A stretch of 64,000 nucleotides of DNA from VRUE01 sp963715455 (lineage in GTDB: Bacteria > Actinomycetota > Thermoleophilia > Solirubrobacterales > 70-9), in assembly GCA_963715455.1 (NCBI GenBank), contig OY970245.1:2356001-2420000 (forward strand). The letters are read 5' to 3'. A program made the position numbers and the translations under genes. The notes under the pieces were generated by a model, which searched no databases, was not told the DNA's origin, and worked only from the letters and a program-made list of their open reading frames with translations. Numbering within the stretch: the first letter of the stretch is position 1; every line of letters begins with the position of its first letter. Shown in pieces: positions 7,378 to 16,953 of the stretch.

Positions 7378-10300
7378 ATGAGCCTCGACCTGATCCTCGG
7401 ACCCCCCAACTCGGGCCGCGCCGGCCTCGTCCGCCGGCGCCTGCTCGCGGTTCTCGATCGCGACCCGATGCTCGTCGTGCCCACCGACGACGATGTCTAC
7501 GCCTTCCAGCGGGAGCTGAGCGAGAACAGGCCAATCCTCGGCGCCACCGTGGCCAACTTCGACGAGCTGTTCGGCGCCGTGGTCGCCGCCGGTGGAGCGC
7601 CACCCTCGCTCAAGCTGAGCGCCGCTCAGCGCCGTGGCGCCGTGGCGACGGCGGTGGAGGAGCTGCGCGGCAAGCTCGGGCCGCTGGGCAGCTCTTCACG
7701 GCGGTCAGGCTTCGCCGATGCCCTGGTGCGGCTGCTCGACGAGCTGCAGGGCGCCGGCCTGGAGTCGGCCGACGTCGAAGCGGTAGCGGGAACGCTGGAG
7801 GGCTCTGCCTACCTGGGCGACGTCGCGGCGCTGTTCTCGTCCTACGCGCGGATCAGAGACGGGCTGGACCGCATCGACACCCACGGCATCGCCCGCGAGG
7901 CAATCCGCCTGCTGCGCGAGTCGCCGGCCATCTGGCGGTCGCGGCCGGTCTTCCTCTACGGCTTCGACGACCTGACCGGCAACCAGCGCGAGGCAATCGG
8001 TGCCCTCGCCGCGGCGACCGACGTAATCGTCGCCGTGCCCTTCGAGGAGGGCAACGCCGCGCTGGCGGCGCGCGCAGAGCTACTGCACAGCCTGCGCGAG
8101 ATCGGGATCGCGTCGCAACAGGAGACCCGGGCGGACGCCGGCAACACCGATTCCCCCCTCCTCTTCCACCTGGAGCGCTCCTTCGGGTCCCCCGAGCCGA
8201 CGCGTATGGCGCCCGACGGCTCGCTCACCCTGTTGCGCTCGGCCGGCGAGCGCGGCGAGGCCGAGGCGATCGGTGCCGAGGTGGCGAAGCTGCTCGCCGA
8301 TGGCTGCGACCCCGAGGAGATCGCGGTCGTCGTCCGCGACCCGACGCGGCGCGGGCAGCTGCTCGCCTCGGTACTCGAGTCATACGGCATCCACACAGCG
8401 CTCGACGCCGAGGTGGGCATGGCGACGACCGCCGTGGGCGGCGCCCTCATCGCCCTGCTCGAGGTCGAGCTCGGGGCCGGCCAGGCGAGCGACCTGCTGC
8501 GCTACCTGCGCGGGCCCTCCGACGTGCCCACGAGTCGGGTGGATGAGTTCGAGCGGAGGGTGCGTCGCGAGCGGGCGCAGAGCGCGGCGGCGGCGCTCGC
8601 CCTCTGGCGCGAGCGCTACGGCGCGCTCCCCGAGGACCTCACCCGGCTGCGCGAGGCGGGCAGGGACCGCGTTGCCCTCGCCGGCGCCGGCGCGGAGATC
8701 GCCGCCGCGATGGCCAAGCGCGTCCGCCGCCGGGCCGCGGCCGAGCCGGGCTCCCTACCGCACGCCGCCGAGCTCGAGGCGCGTGCCGCCGGCGCGATCG
8801 AGAACGCGCTCCGCGAGCGCGCAGCGTTGGCCGGACTGGCGCCCGAGCCCGATTCCCTGGCTCCGATCCTGGCGGCGATGAGAGTACGTGCCTGGACCGG
8901 CCCGGCAACCGGCCGGGTGCGTATTGGCGGTCCCGACCGCCTGCGCGCGGCCCGCTTCGACCACGTCTTCGTCGCATCGCTGCAGGACGGCGAGTTCCCC
9001 CGCCGCGAGGGGCGCGCCGACCCCTTCCTCTCCGAGCGCCAGCGCGGCGAGCTGGGCCTGCCGCCGCGCCGCGAGAGCGATGCCGAGGAGCGCTACTTCT
9101 TCCACGCCGCGCTCGCCCTGCCCCGTCGCCGCCTCTACCTCTCCTGGCGCGACAGCGACGAGAACGGGGCGGCAGAGGCGCGCTCACCCTTCCTCGACGA
9201 GGTGCGCCGCCTCCTCGACCCGCCGCCGCCCGCCGATGAAGTGGACGCGCTGGAGGCGGAGCTGACGCGCGGCCGCGACCTTACGCGCGTCGTGCAGCGC
9301 CTCGCCGACGCCCCCTCGGAGGACGAGCTGGCCCGGGCGATCGCCGCACGTGGCACCGGCCGGAATCCGGTAGCAGCGCTCGCGGCGGCCGAGGCGCCAA
9401 CCGAGGTAACCGAGCGGGTCGCGGCGCGGCTCGAATCTGCCGCGCAATCGGAGACGGCGACGCGGGCGCCCGGGCCGCTCACCAACCCGGTCGTGCTCGA
9501 GCGGCTCGCCGCGGTGCCCGCCTACGGCGGCACGACCATCGAGGGCTTCGACCTCTGCTCCTATCGCTGGTTCGTCCACCATGAGCTGCGCCCGCAGCGG
9601 CTCGAGCCGGACCCCGACCCGCTCGTCCAGGGCGGTCTCATGCACGAAGCGCTCTACCGTCTCTACCGCGAGGCGCCCGGCGGCGATCGCCTCCCCCGTC
9701 CCGACTCGCTGCCCGCTTGGCTCGAGCGCGGAGAGGAGCTGGTCGCCGCGATCGCGGCAGAGCGAGGCCTCGGCAGTCACCCGGCCGAGCGCGCGATGCT
9801 GCGCCGGGTCGATGGCCTGCTTGCCCGCTTCCTCGCCGAGGAGGCGGAGCGCGACGATCGCTTCCGACCCTGGCTGCTCGAGGCCAGCTTCGGCCAGGAA
9901 GAGAGCGCCGAACGACCGACGCTGGGCATCGGCAACTGGAGCCTGCACGGCGCGATTGACCGTGTCGACCGCGATGGCGAGGGCCGCGCGCTCGTCATCG
10001 ACTACAAGCTCGCCAGCTCGGTAAGCGCGCTGGCCAAGCTGGAGGAGGAAGCGAAGCTGCAGCTACAGCTCTACATGCTCGCCGTCGAGGAGCTCTGGGA
10101 GGCGCCCACGGTGGGTGGCGTCTACCAACCCCTGCGCGGCTCCTCGGAGCGCCGCCCCCGCGGGGTTGTCCTCGACGAGGCGAGCGAGGCGCTCGCCTCG
10201 CACGGCGTCTACGGCACCGACACCGTCGACCGGGAGGAGCTCGAAGGCGTGTTGGCCGAGGCGCGCGATCGGGCAAGCCGCATCGTCGCCCGCATGCGGG

Positions 10301-10440
10301 CCGGCGACATCCGCCGGGACCCGGGGCCGCGTGCGGGCCTGCGCGACCACGACGTCTGCCCCCAGTACTGCGACCTGGCGCCGATCTGCCGCCGCGACCG
10401 GGCGCCGGCCGAGCCCGATGCCGATGAGGACGAGCGGTGA
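7378..10440 (+). CDS. AddB-like PD-(D/E)XK nuclease subunit of a helicase-nuclease complex
   Basis: The product has 1020 residues from ATG 7378. The C-terminal nuclease domain shows GGLMHEALYRLYRE, then VIDYKLASS (the D..D/ExK core) and LQLQLYMLAVEELW. The Fe-S-type cysteines are one in FDLCSYRWFV and three in HDVCPQYCDLAPIC, as in AddB and other iron-sulfur nucleases. The N-terminal P-loop position reads GPPNSGRAG and lacks the Walker lysine, so this subunit probably does not hydrolyse ATP. With the AddA-like partner it would process double-strand breaks to start recombination. The two genes overlap by four bases (GTGA), so they are one operon. Upstream in-frame methionines are less likely starts. 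Confidence 0.86.
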   Translation: MSLDLILGPPNSGRAGLVRRRLLAVLDRDPMLVVPTDDDVYAFQRELSENRPILGATVANFDELFGAVVAAGGAPPSLKLSAAQRRGAVATAVEELRGKLGPLGSSSRRSGFADALVRLLDELQGAGLESADVEAVAGTLEGSAYLGDVAALFSSYARIRDGLDRIDTHGIAREAIRLLRESPAIWRSRPVFLYGFDDLTGNQREAIGALAAATDVIVAVPFEEGNAALAARAELLHSLREIGIASQQETRADAGNTDSPLLFHLERSFGSPEPTRMAPDGSLTLLRSAGERGEAEAIGAEVAKLLADGCDPEEIAVVVRDPTRRGQLLASVLESYGIHTALDAEVGMATTAVGGALIALLEVELGAGQASDLLRYLRGPSDVPTSRVDEFERRVRRERAQSAAAALALWRERYGALPEDLTRLREAGRDRVALAGAGAEIAAAMAKRVRRRAAAEPGSLPHAAELEARAAGAIENALRERAALAGLAPEPDSLAPILAAMRVRAWTGPATGRVRIGGPDRLRAARFDHVFVASLQDGEFPRREGRADPFLSERQRGELGLPPRRESDAEERYFFHAALALPRRRLYLSWRDSDENGAAEARSPFLDEVRRLLDPPPPADEVDALEAELTRGRDLTRVVQRLADAPSEDELARAIAARGTGRNPVAALAAAEAPTEVTERVAARLESAAQSETATRAPGPLTNPVVLERLAAVPAYGGTTIEGFDLCSYRWFVHHELRPQRLEPDPDPLVQGGLMHEALYRLYREAPGGDRLPRPDSLPAWLERGEELVAAIAAERGLGSHPAERAMLRRVDGLLARFLAEEAERDDRFRPWLLEASFGQEESAERPTLGIGNWSLHGAIDRVDRDGEGRALVIDYKLASSVSALAKLEEEAKLQLQLYMLAVEELWEAPTVGGVYQPLRGSSERRPRGVVLDEASEALASHGVYGTDTVDREELEGVLAEARDRASRIVARMRAGDIRRDPGPRAGLRDHDVCPQYCDLAPICRRDRAPAEPDADEDER

Positions 10441-13400
10441 GCGGCCGCGAGCCGACGCCGGAGCAGGCAGCGGCGATTGGAGCCACGGCGTGCTCGGTCC
10501 TGGTCGAGGCCGGCGCCGGTACCGGCAAGACCGGGGTGATGGTCGAGCGCTACTGCCAGATCGCCTGCGACCAGGGAGCCTCGCCCGACGCCGTCCTCGC
10601 CTTCACCTTCACCGAGAAGGCCGCCGCCGAGCTCCGCGAGCGGATTCGGGCGGCGATCGCGGCGCGTGCCGCAGGGGGCTCCGAGCGGGCCCGCGAGCTG
10701 CTCCCCGCGCTGGGCGGAGCCTGGGTGACGACCATCCACGGCTTCTGCAACCGGCTGCTCGCTGGCCACCCGGTCGCCGCCGGGATCGACCCGCGCTTCC
10801 GCGTGCTCGATGCGGCCGAGACCGAGCGCGCCGCCGGCGAGGCCTTCGACCGTGCCCTGGAGGAGTTTCTCGCCGGCGACGACCCCGGACGCGAGAGGCT
10901 GGTCGCGAGCTTCGACCTGCCCGGCCTGCGGTCGCTGGTCGTCGCGGTCCACGCCGAGCTGCGCAGCCGCGGCGAGGCGGAGCCGCGCCTGCCCGCACAG
11001 CCCGAGCCCGACGTCGACTCCGCCCTGCGCCGCGCCGCCGAGGCCGCCGCCACCACCCTGGCGGAGCTGAAGCCGAGCAATGGCCAGCGCGAGCTGATCG
11101 GGCGGGCGGACGAGCTGCTGGACAGCGCCGAGCGACCCGATCTCGACGCGCTCGACGCGCTGCGCACGAAAAAGGGCGGCAAGGCGCTCGCGCAATACCG
11201 CGAGGCGATCGACGACCTGGTCAGCCGCGCTGCCGAGGCGGGCGAGGGCGGCGGCGCGTACCGTGACCTCGCGGCCCTCCTGGAGCTGTTCTCGGTGCGC
11301 TTCACCGCCGCCAAGGAGCGCCGCACGGGCCTTGACTTCGAGGACCTGCAGCTGCTCGCCGTGCGCCTGCTCGAGCGCACCGAGGCCGGTGCCGCCTACC
11401 GCGAGCGCTTCGAGCACCTGCTCGTCGACGAGTTCCAGGACACCAATCGGCTGCAGCTGCGCCTGATCGAGGCGTTGCGCGGCCCGCGCACGAGCCTGAT
11501 GGTGGTTGGCGACGAGCTGCAGTCGATCTACGGCTTCCGCCATGCGAGCCTCGACGTCTTCCGCGAGCAGCGCGAATCGATCGGCGCCGCGGCCGACGGC
11601 GAGCTGCTGGCGCTGAGCGGCAATTTCCGCTCCCGCCCCGAGGTGATCGGTGCGGTCAACGCGATCGGCGAGCGGCTGCTGGGCGAGCCCTATCGGCCAC
11701 TGCGGGTCGGTACCCCCCCGGCCGCGCCCGAGCCGCCGGGCGGCGGCGCGGCGGTCGAGCTGCTGCTGACCGGCCACCGGGGTTGGGACGAGGAGGGCAT
11801 CGACCTCGACCCGGTGACCGACGCGCGCACGCCCGCCCGAACCCTCGCCGAGGCCCGCCAGCTCGCCTCCCGCCTGCGCGAGCTCGCCGACGTCGGGGTG
11901 CCGCGCGGCTCGATGGTGGTCCTGCTGCGCGCCTACACCCACCTCGACGCGCACGAGGACTCGCTCGAGCGGGCCGGCCTGCGGCCCTATGTCGTCGGCG
12001 GCCGCGGCTACTGGTCCCAGCAGCAGGCTGCCGACGTCTGCGCCCTGCTGGCAACGATCGCCAACCCGCTGGAGGACCAAGCCCTGCTCGGGGCGCTGGC
12101 CTCGCCCGCCTGCGGAGTCGCCCCTGACACGCTTTGGCTGCTGCGCGCCGCCGGCGGCCGCAGCTGCCCCCTTTGGCGAGCGCTCGAGCGGGCAACGGGG
12201 CTCGGCGAGACGGAACTGGCCGAGCCGGAGCTGCTCGCAGCGATCCCAGAGGCGGAGCTGGAGCTGTTGCGCCGCTTCGCGACCACGCTGCGGGCGCTGC
12301 GCCGCCGCGCGCCGCTGCTCTCCCTCGCCGACCTGATCGATGCCGCCGTCGGCGAGACCGGCTACGACCTCGCTGTGCTGATGCGCCACGCCGGCGAGGC
12401 TCGCTTCGCCAACGTCCGCAAGCTGATGCGTATGGCTGCCGAGTTCGAGGCCGCGGAGGGTCGCGACCTGCGCGGCCTGCTCGACTTCCTCGCCGTGCGC
12501 GCCGGCAGTGACGCGGACTCCCAGGCGGCGACCGCGGTCGAGGGTCACGACGGCGTGCGGATCATGACCGTGCACAGCGCCAAGGGACTCGAGTTCGACG
12601 TCGTCGCCATCCCCGGCCTCGCCCGCGGCCTGCTGGCCGCTGCCCGCACGCCACCGCTTGCCGTGGGCAGCGAGCCGGCGGCGCCCCGCGTTGGCATGCA
12701 GCTGCGCCGCCTTGGCGCCGCTGCAATCAATCTCTACGCCTACCGCGAGCTCTGCGAGGAGGCGCGCGAGCGCGAAGCCGAGGAAGAGCTGCGCCTCTTC
12801 CACGTCGCCGCGACGCGGGCGCGCGAGCGCCTCATCCTCAGCGGGGTCGTGCGACCCGAGCCGGTGAGCCTCGGCACCGGGACGTCGGTGATCGAGCGGA
12901 TCGCCGCGACCTTTGAGATCGACCGCGAGCTGGACTCGGAGATCGCGATCCCGGCGCCGGCACCGCGTGCCGGCCTCGACGCCTGCTTCCCGCCGTCAGC
13001 GATTCGCGTCCGCCTCAACCTCGCCTCACCGGAGCGCGCCGCGGCGCTGCGCGCGACCCACCCGGCGATCGAGGCCGACAGCGGACCCGACCGGGGCCCG
13101 GCACCGCTGCTCCCGCGGACCCCGCCCCCGCCTCCCGCGAAGCCGCTCTCCTACACGGCGATCGACGAGCGCCTCGCGACCCTCTCTGTCACCCACCAAG
13201 CCCCCGGGCCAGCCGTAGAGGTACCCGTCGAGCATGGCCGCGAGGATGCCGCCGTGCGCGGGATTGCCGTGCACGCCCTGCTTGAGTGGAGCCATGCCAA
13301 CGACTGGGCCGAGCCCCCTCCCGCGGTTGTCGAACGGCTCGCCGCGGAAGCCGCGGCGGAGAAGGACGCAACCGAGCCCCCCGCGGTGGCAGAGCTGCTG

Positions 13401-13811
13401 GCTCCGCTGCGAGCCTGGATGGGATCGCGATTGTTCGCTGAGCGGATCGGCCCCGGGAACGCCCGCACGCGGGTCGAGGTGCCGCTGCTGATGCAGCTTG
13501 GCGGCAGGGTGGTCCGTGGCTCGATCGACCTGCTCGCCGAAGAGGAGGGACGAGCCCCGCTGATCGTCGACTACAAGACCGACCGCCTCGAGGGCGCACA
13601 ACCCGGTGAGCTCGCGAAGCGCTACACGATCCAGCAGGCGATCTACGCGTTGGCGGTCGCCGAGGCGCGCGGGGCCGAGGGGGTCGAGCTCGCCTACGTT
13701 TTCTTGGAGCGGCCCGATGAGCCGATCATCACACTCTGGGGACCAGACGAGCTAGCGGCCGCTCGCCAGCGGCTTGAAGAAAAGATCACCACGCTCAGCG
13801 GGGCGCTCTGA
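10437..13811 (+). CDS. AddA-like UvrD/Rep helicase with C-terminal exonuclease domain
   Basis: This 1124-residue protein is the motor of the AddAB/RecBCD-type complex. It begins at GTG 10437. Motifs in order are Walker A EAGAGTGKT (about 24-32), motif Ia FTFTEKAAAELRERI, Walker B LLVDEFQDTNRLQL, VVGDELQSIYGFR, and motif V MTVHSAKGLEFDVVAIPG. The C-terminal PD-(D/E)XK nuclease has GIAVHALLEW, LIVDYKTDRLEG and QQAIYALAVAEA, so the nuclease core looks intact. It would unwind and degrade DNA ends during double-strand break repair. The last 18 bases form a long inverted repeat with the end of the convergent xseB gene. Confidence 0.9.
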   Translation: MSGREPTPEQAAAIGATACSVLVEAGAGTGKTGVMVERYCQIACDQGASPDAVLAFTFTEKAAAELRERIRAAIAARAAGGSERARELLPALGGAWVTTIHGFCNRLLAGHPVAAGIDPRFRVLDAAETERAAGEAFDRALEEFLAGDDPGRERLVASFDLPGLRSLVVAVHAELRSRGEAEPRLPAQPEPDVDSALRRAAEAAATTLAELKPSNGQRELIGRADELLDSAERPDLDALDALRTKKGGKALAQYREAIDDLVSRAAEAGEGGGAYRDLAALLELFSVRFTAAKERRTGLDFEDLQLLAVRLLERTEAGAAYRERFEHLLVDEFQDTNRLQLRLIEALRGPRTSLMVVGDELQSIYGFRHASLDVFREQRESIGAAADGELLALSGNFRSRPEVIGAVNAIGERLLGEPYRPLRVGTPPAAPEPPGGGAAVELLLTGHRGWDEEGIDLDPVTDARTPARTLAEARQLASRLRELADVGVPRGSMVVLLRAYTHLDAHEDSLERAGLRPYVVGGRGYWSQQQAADVCALLATIANPLEDQALLGALASPACGVAPDTLWLLRAAGGRSCPLWRALERATGLGETELAEPELLAAIPEAELELLRRFATTLRALRRRAPLLSLADLIDAAVGETGYDLAVLMRHAGEARFANVRKLMRMAAEFEAAEGRDLRGLLDFLAVRAGSDADSQAATAVEGHDGVRIMTVHSAKGLEFDVVAIPGLARGLLAAARTPPLAVGSEPAAPRVGMQLRRLGAAAINLYAYRELCEEAREREAEEELRLFHVAATRARERLILSGVVRPEPVSLGTGTSVIERIAATFEIDRELDSEIAIPAPAPRAGLDACFPPSAIRVRLNLASPERAAALRATHPAIEADSGPDRGPAPLLPRTPPPPPAKPLSYTAIDERLATLSVTHQAPGPAVEVPVEHGREDAAVRGIAVHALLEWSHANDWAEPPPAVVERLAAEAAAEKDATEPPAVAELLAPLRAWMGSRLFAERIGPGNARTRVEVPLLMQLGGRVVRGSIDLLAEEEGRAPLIVDYKTDRLEGAQPGELAKRYTIQQAIYALAVAEARGAEGVELAYVFLERPDEPIITLWGPDELAAARQRLEEKITTLSGAL

Positions 13812-13900
13812 CCAAGCAGGCCAAGGACACAGGGAGCGTGGCGTGCTCTGCACGCGAGCGACCGAGGACGCCGGCAAGCGCCGGTCAGAGCGCCCCGCTG
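13796..13900. repeat. 18-base perfect inverted repeat joining the ends of addA-like and xseB genes
   Basis: The 18 bases at 13796-13813 are the exact reverse complement of 13883-13900, with a 69-base loop. Each arm holds the final sense codons and the stop of its gene, so both proteins end in Ser-Gly-Ala-Leu. The loop contains two smaller hairpins, GCGTGC-TCT-GCACGC and CCGGC-AAGC-GCCGG. It may act as a bidirectional terminator between convergent genes. Confidence 0.7.
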
Positions 13901-14109
13901 TCGAGCCTGGCCGCCAACTCGTCTAGCTGCAGCTCCTCGAGGCTCTCGCCGACTGCGTCGAGCTCAGCCGCGCAGTAGGTGACGAGCTCGCGGCCCTCGC
14001 GGCAGAGGTCGAGCGTCTCACGCAGACCGGCCTGGCCGGAATCGAGCCGGTCGATGATCTGCTCCAGCCGCTCCACGGCCACCTCGTAGCTCTCAGGTTT
14101 CTCGCTCAT
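13885..14109 (-). CDS. xseB: Exodeoxyribonuclease VII small subunit
   Basis: The 74-residue protein has the XseB signature of a short two-helix bundle: SYEVAVERLEQIIDRLDSGQ, then LRETLDLCREGREL and a final leucine-rich helix. Several copies coat the large subunit to form the nuclease that degrades single-stranded DNA from either end in the cytoplasm. Its ATG overlaps the xseA stop by four bases, so the subunits are coupled. Transcription converges on the addAB-like operon. Confidence 0.93.
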   Translation of the reverse strand: MSEKPESYEVAVERLEQIIDRLDSGQAGLRETLDLCREGRELVTYCAAELDAVGESLEELQLDELAARLDSGAL

Positions 14110-15383
14110 CCCTTGTCCACCTCGGCGCCGACGCTGCCATCGGCGAAGCGCAGTTTGACGCGTCCCGCGGCCACCGCAGCGGCGCTGCGTGTCACCGGCT
14201 CCCCCGTGCCGTCCTCGACCAGGACGTAGCCACGCTCCAGCGTGTGCTGCGGCTCGTGGGCACGCAACGCAACCTCGGCCTGGCGCAGGGCCTCGCGCCG
14301 GCGCTGCATCTCGGCGCCTGCTGCGCGCCGCCGCGCCCGCTCGAGCACGACGCTGGCCAGACGACTCTGGAAGTCGCGCCGCTCGGCGAGGCCGCGTCCA
14401 GAGGCGGCGCGGATCTCACGGGTCTTCTGGTTGAGGGCGAGGCGCTCGCGGCGTAGCGCTCGCGCCGGGCCGCGCGCAAGGTCGACCAAGCGTGGGGTGC
14501 GCACTGGGACCGCCTGGCCCGCGGCACGCCGCAAGGCACCGGCGACGCGCAGCAGCTCGCCGCGCGCCACCGAGCAATCGAGCGGCACCGCCGCCTCGGC
14601 GGCATGTGTGGGTGTCGAGCAGGCCACCGCGGCGACGTCGTCGATCAGCGTCGAGTCGCGCTCGTGGCCGACGGCGCTGATCACCGGCACTCGCAGGAGA
14701 GCCACGGTGCGGCAGAGGGTCTCGTCGCAAAATGCCCAGAGGTCGGCGAGGCTGCCGCCACCGCGCGTGACGACGATCGCCTCGACTCTCGGCTGGGCGG
14801 CGAGATCCTGGATCGCCGTGGCGATCGCCGGCGCGGCGTGGCGATCCTGAACCGGAGCGAAAGCCCAGACGACCGTCCCCCGCCAGCCGCGTCGCTCCAG
14901 CCCGGCGAGCAGGTCGCGACGCGCGGCGCCACCCTCGGCGGTGACCACCCCAATCGTCTTCGGCAGCAACGGTCGCGCCAGCTGACCCTGCAGCTCGAAG
15001 AGCCCCTCTTTGCGCAACTGCTTGCGCAGCGCCTCGAGCCGGGCCAGCAGATCGCCTTCCCCGGCCAGGCGGATATAAGTCGCGCGGAAGCAGAAGGCCG
15101 GTGAGGACTGGGCGCTGCCCCGGTAGTAGTCGGGGCCGCCGGCGATCACGACTTCGCTGCCATCGCGCAAGCCCTGCTCCGGCAGGTCAAGCTTCTCCAG
15201 CTCGTTGAGCCAGATCGCGCAGGGCACGGCGCCCTCGCTGTCGCGCAACTCGAAGAAGGTCTGGGTCTTGCTGCGGCTGAGCCCGGTGACCTCGCCAATC
15301 AGGGCGACACGCGCGCGGCGGCGCATCTCCTCCTCGAGCTTGCGCGCATAGCGCCCAACCGCATAGGGACCCGGCAGATCCAT
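14106..15383 (-). CDS. xseA: Exodeoxyribonuclease VII large subunit
   Basis: The protein has 425 residues, normal length. An OB-fold near the N-terminus (ARVALIGEVTGLSRSKTQTF) binds single-stranded DNA. The catalytic core follows, with GVVTAEGGAARRDLLAGLERR, VVTRGGGSLADLWAFCDE and VPVISAVGHERDSTLIDDVA, all classic XseA motifs. A coiled-coil region and a C-terminal segment (ERGYVLVEDGTGEPVTR) bind XseB. Together they act in recombination and mismatch repair. It is the first gene of the xseA-xseB operon. Confidence 0.95.
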   Translation of the reverse strand: MDLPGPYAVGRYARKLEEEMRRRARVALIGEVTGLSRSKTQTFFELRDSEGAVPCAIWLNELEKLDLPEQGLRDGSEVVIAGGPDYYRGSAQSSPAFCFRATYIRLAGEGDLLARLEALRKQLRKEGLFELQGQLARPLLPKTIGVVTAEGGAARRDLLAGLERRGWRGTVVWAFAPVQDRHAAPAIATAIQDLAAQPRVEAIVVTRGGGSLADLWAFCDETLCRTVALLRVPVISAVGHERDSTLIDDVAAVACSTPTHAAEAAVPLDCSVARGELLRVAGALRRAAGQAVPVRTPRLVDLARGPARALRRERLALNQKTREIRAASGRGLAERRDFQSRLASVVLERARRRAAGAEMQRRREALRQAEVALRAHEPQHTLERGYVLVEDGTGEPVTRSAAAVAAGRVKLRFADGSVGAEVDKG

Positions 15384-15415
15384 GCGCCGAGGCTATCCCC
15401 GGGGGCCGACGGGCT

Positions 15416-15760
15416 TCAGCCGGTCTCGTGCCAGCGCTTGGCCCAGCTCTTTAGCTCGGCCAGTGCCGGGCGCAACTCCGCCCCCTTCTGGGTAAGCGAA
15501 TAGGTGACGCGCACGGGGGTGCCGGCTTCAACCTGACGCTCGACCAGGCCCTCCTGCTCAAGCTCACGCAGGCGCTGGGAGAGCAGGCGATCGGAGAGAC
15601 CGGGCACGGCCCTGGCAAGCTCGGCGAAGCGCAGCGGCCCCTCGGTGAGCGCGGAGACGATCGCCCCGGTCCAGCGCTTGCCGATCAGCTCGATCGCCGC
15701 ATGGAAGTGCGGGCAAACGCCGTGCACGGCCTGATCTTGGGTCTCTGACCCAGCCTCCAC
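15416..15760 (-). CDS. HxlR-family winged-helix transcriptional regulator
   Basis: The 114-residue protein has the HxlR form: a short N-terminus with a cysteine (CPHFHAAIELIGKRWTGAIV), a helix-turn-helix with LRFAELARAVPGLSDRLLSQ, and a wing in VEAGTPVRVTYSLTQKG. Many members sense electrophiles or redox state through the N-terminal cysteine, here in GVCPHF. The regulated gene is not evident. It lies on the same strand downstream of the MarP-like protease gene, 39 bases away, and before xseA. Confidence 0.88.
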   Translation of the reverse strand: MEAGSETQDQAVHGVCPHFHAAIELIGKRWTGAIVSALTEGPLRFAELARAVPGLSDRLLSQRLRELEQEGLVERQVEAGTPVRVTYSLTQKGAELRPALAELKSWAKRWHETG

Positions 15761-15799
15761 GTAGCGGCTCCAGCTTACCGAACGTAAGTGGCGGACTTC

Positions 15800-16942
15800 C
15801 TAGCTCGTGCAGGGACCGGTATCGACCTGCGCATCCGCAGTGCGCAGCGCTCCGCTGACGACCTGGTTGGGAATCGCGAAACCGCCGGGAGCGCCGCTCG
15901 TCGTCGCGGCGAAGACGGTTCCCAGGACGCGGCCACGAGCATCGACCAGCGGGCCACCGGAATTGCCGCTGCGCACGCTGCCGCGCAGCGAGACGATCGA
16001 GCGCGATATGGGACCGCGACCGTAGGAGTCCTCGCTGAGCGTCTCGCGCGTCTCGCCGAGGCGGGCGGGTGCCGCGGCAAAGGGGCCGTTCTCCGGGTAG
16101 CCGAGCACCGCAGCAGCGGTTCCCGATTGGGGATCGGCGGCGATCAGCAGCTGCGGCAGCTGGGCGTCGATGCGCAGTAGGGCAAGGTCGTTCTCAACGT
16201 CAAAGTGGACCGGCGTTGCCTCCAGCGAGGCTCCACCCTGGATGGTCACCGTGGTGTCCTCCTCACCGGCGATGACGTGTGCGTTGGTGACGACCAAGCC
16301 CGGCGCCGCGATCCAGCCGGAGCCCTCGACGCCGAGACCGCAGGCGGTACCCAGCACCCTGACCACCGAGCTGGCCGCGGCGGTGACGTCAGGGTCGGCG
16401 ACGATCGCCGCGTCGGGGGCCGCCACCGGAGTCGCGGGGCCAACGATCGAGGGCGCCGGGTCAACGCGATTGAGCGCCCGCAGGATCGGACCTGAAGGCG
16501 GCAGCACCTCGTTGAGGCTGCGCAGGATCAGCGAGCGCTGTACGTCGGCGCGCAGTTGCGCGGTACCCGGAGCGTGTAGGGCGACGGCGCCGAAAACCCA
16601 AACCAAGCCAAGCGCCACCGAGGCGATTAGCGCAGCTCCCCCCGCCCCATCGGCCAGGTGCAAGCCCTTGCCGCGAACGAGGCGCGCGCGCAGGCCCAGG
16701 GCAAGGCTCTCCAGCGTCACAGCCACCAAGGCGCCGACCAGCAACGCGCCCAGCGCCGCACACAGGGGCGCGTAGGGCGACTCCGAACCTTGGTTGAGGA
16801 CGAGAGGACCGATGCGGCTCCCAGCGAAGGCTCCAAGGGCGAAACCGAAAAGGGTCAGGGTGCCGACGATCAGCCCCTGCCGGTAGCCCCAAAGCGCCAA
16901 CGCCAGGGTAAAGGCAACGATCCCCCAATCGAGCACGGTCAT
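15800..16942 (-). CDS. MarP-like membrane serine protease (CvpA-type membrane part plus trypsin-like domain)
   Basis: The 380-residue protein starts with four hydrophobic helices in the first about 140 residues (MTVLDWGIVAFTLALALWG onward), like CvpA. An extracytoplasmic chymotrypsin-fold domain follows. The catalytic triad is visible as H in VVTNAHVIAG, D in VENDLALLRID and S in SGNSGGPLVD. In mycobacteria MarP is needed for acid and oxidative stress survival by processing cell-wall hydrolases; a similar envelope role is inferred here. Two cysteines (GTACGLG and the C-terminal GPCTS) may form a redox disulfide. It is divergent from the penicillin-binding protein, with only 11 bases between starts. 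Confidence 0.87.
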   Translation of the reverse strand: MTVLDWGIVAFTLALALWGYRQGLIVGTLTLFGFALGAFAGSRIGPLVLNQGSESPYAPLCAALGALLVGALVAVTLESLALGLRARLVRGKGLHLADGAGGAALIASVALGLVWVFGAVALHAPGTAQLRADVQRSLILRSLNEVLPPSGPILRALNRVDPAPSIVGPATPVAAPDAAIVADPDVTAAASSVVRVLGTACGLGVEGSGWIAAPGLVVTNAHVIAGEEDTTVTIQGGASLEATPVHFDVENDLALLRIDAQLPQLLIAADPQSGTAAAVLGYPENGPFAAAPARLGETRETLSEDSYGRGPISRSIVSLRGSVRSGNSGGPLVDARGRVLGTVFAATTSGAPGGFAIPNQVVSGALRTADAQVDTGPCTS

Positions 16943-16953
16943 CGCGTCAAATC

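Noticed and set aside
6768..8546. A 592-codon plus-strand frame overlapping the start of the addB-like gene
   Set aside because: It is out of frame with the conserved protein, its second half is arginine-rich low complexity, and it overlaps two better-supported genes.
10209..12803. An 864-codon open frame on the minus strand across the addB-addA genes
   Set aside because: It mirrors the coding pattern of the helicase genes, has low-complexity Arg/Ala/Gln composition and no motif; a typical antisense artefact of high GC.
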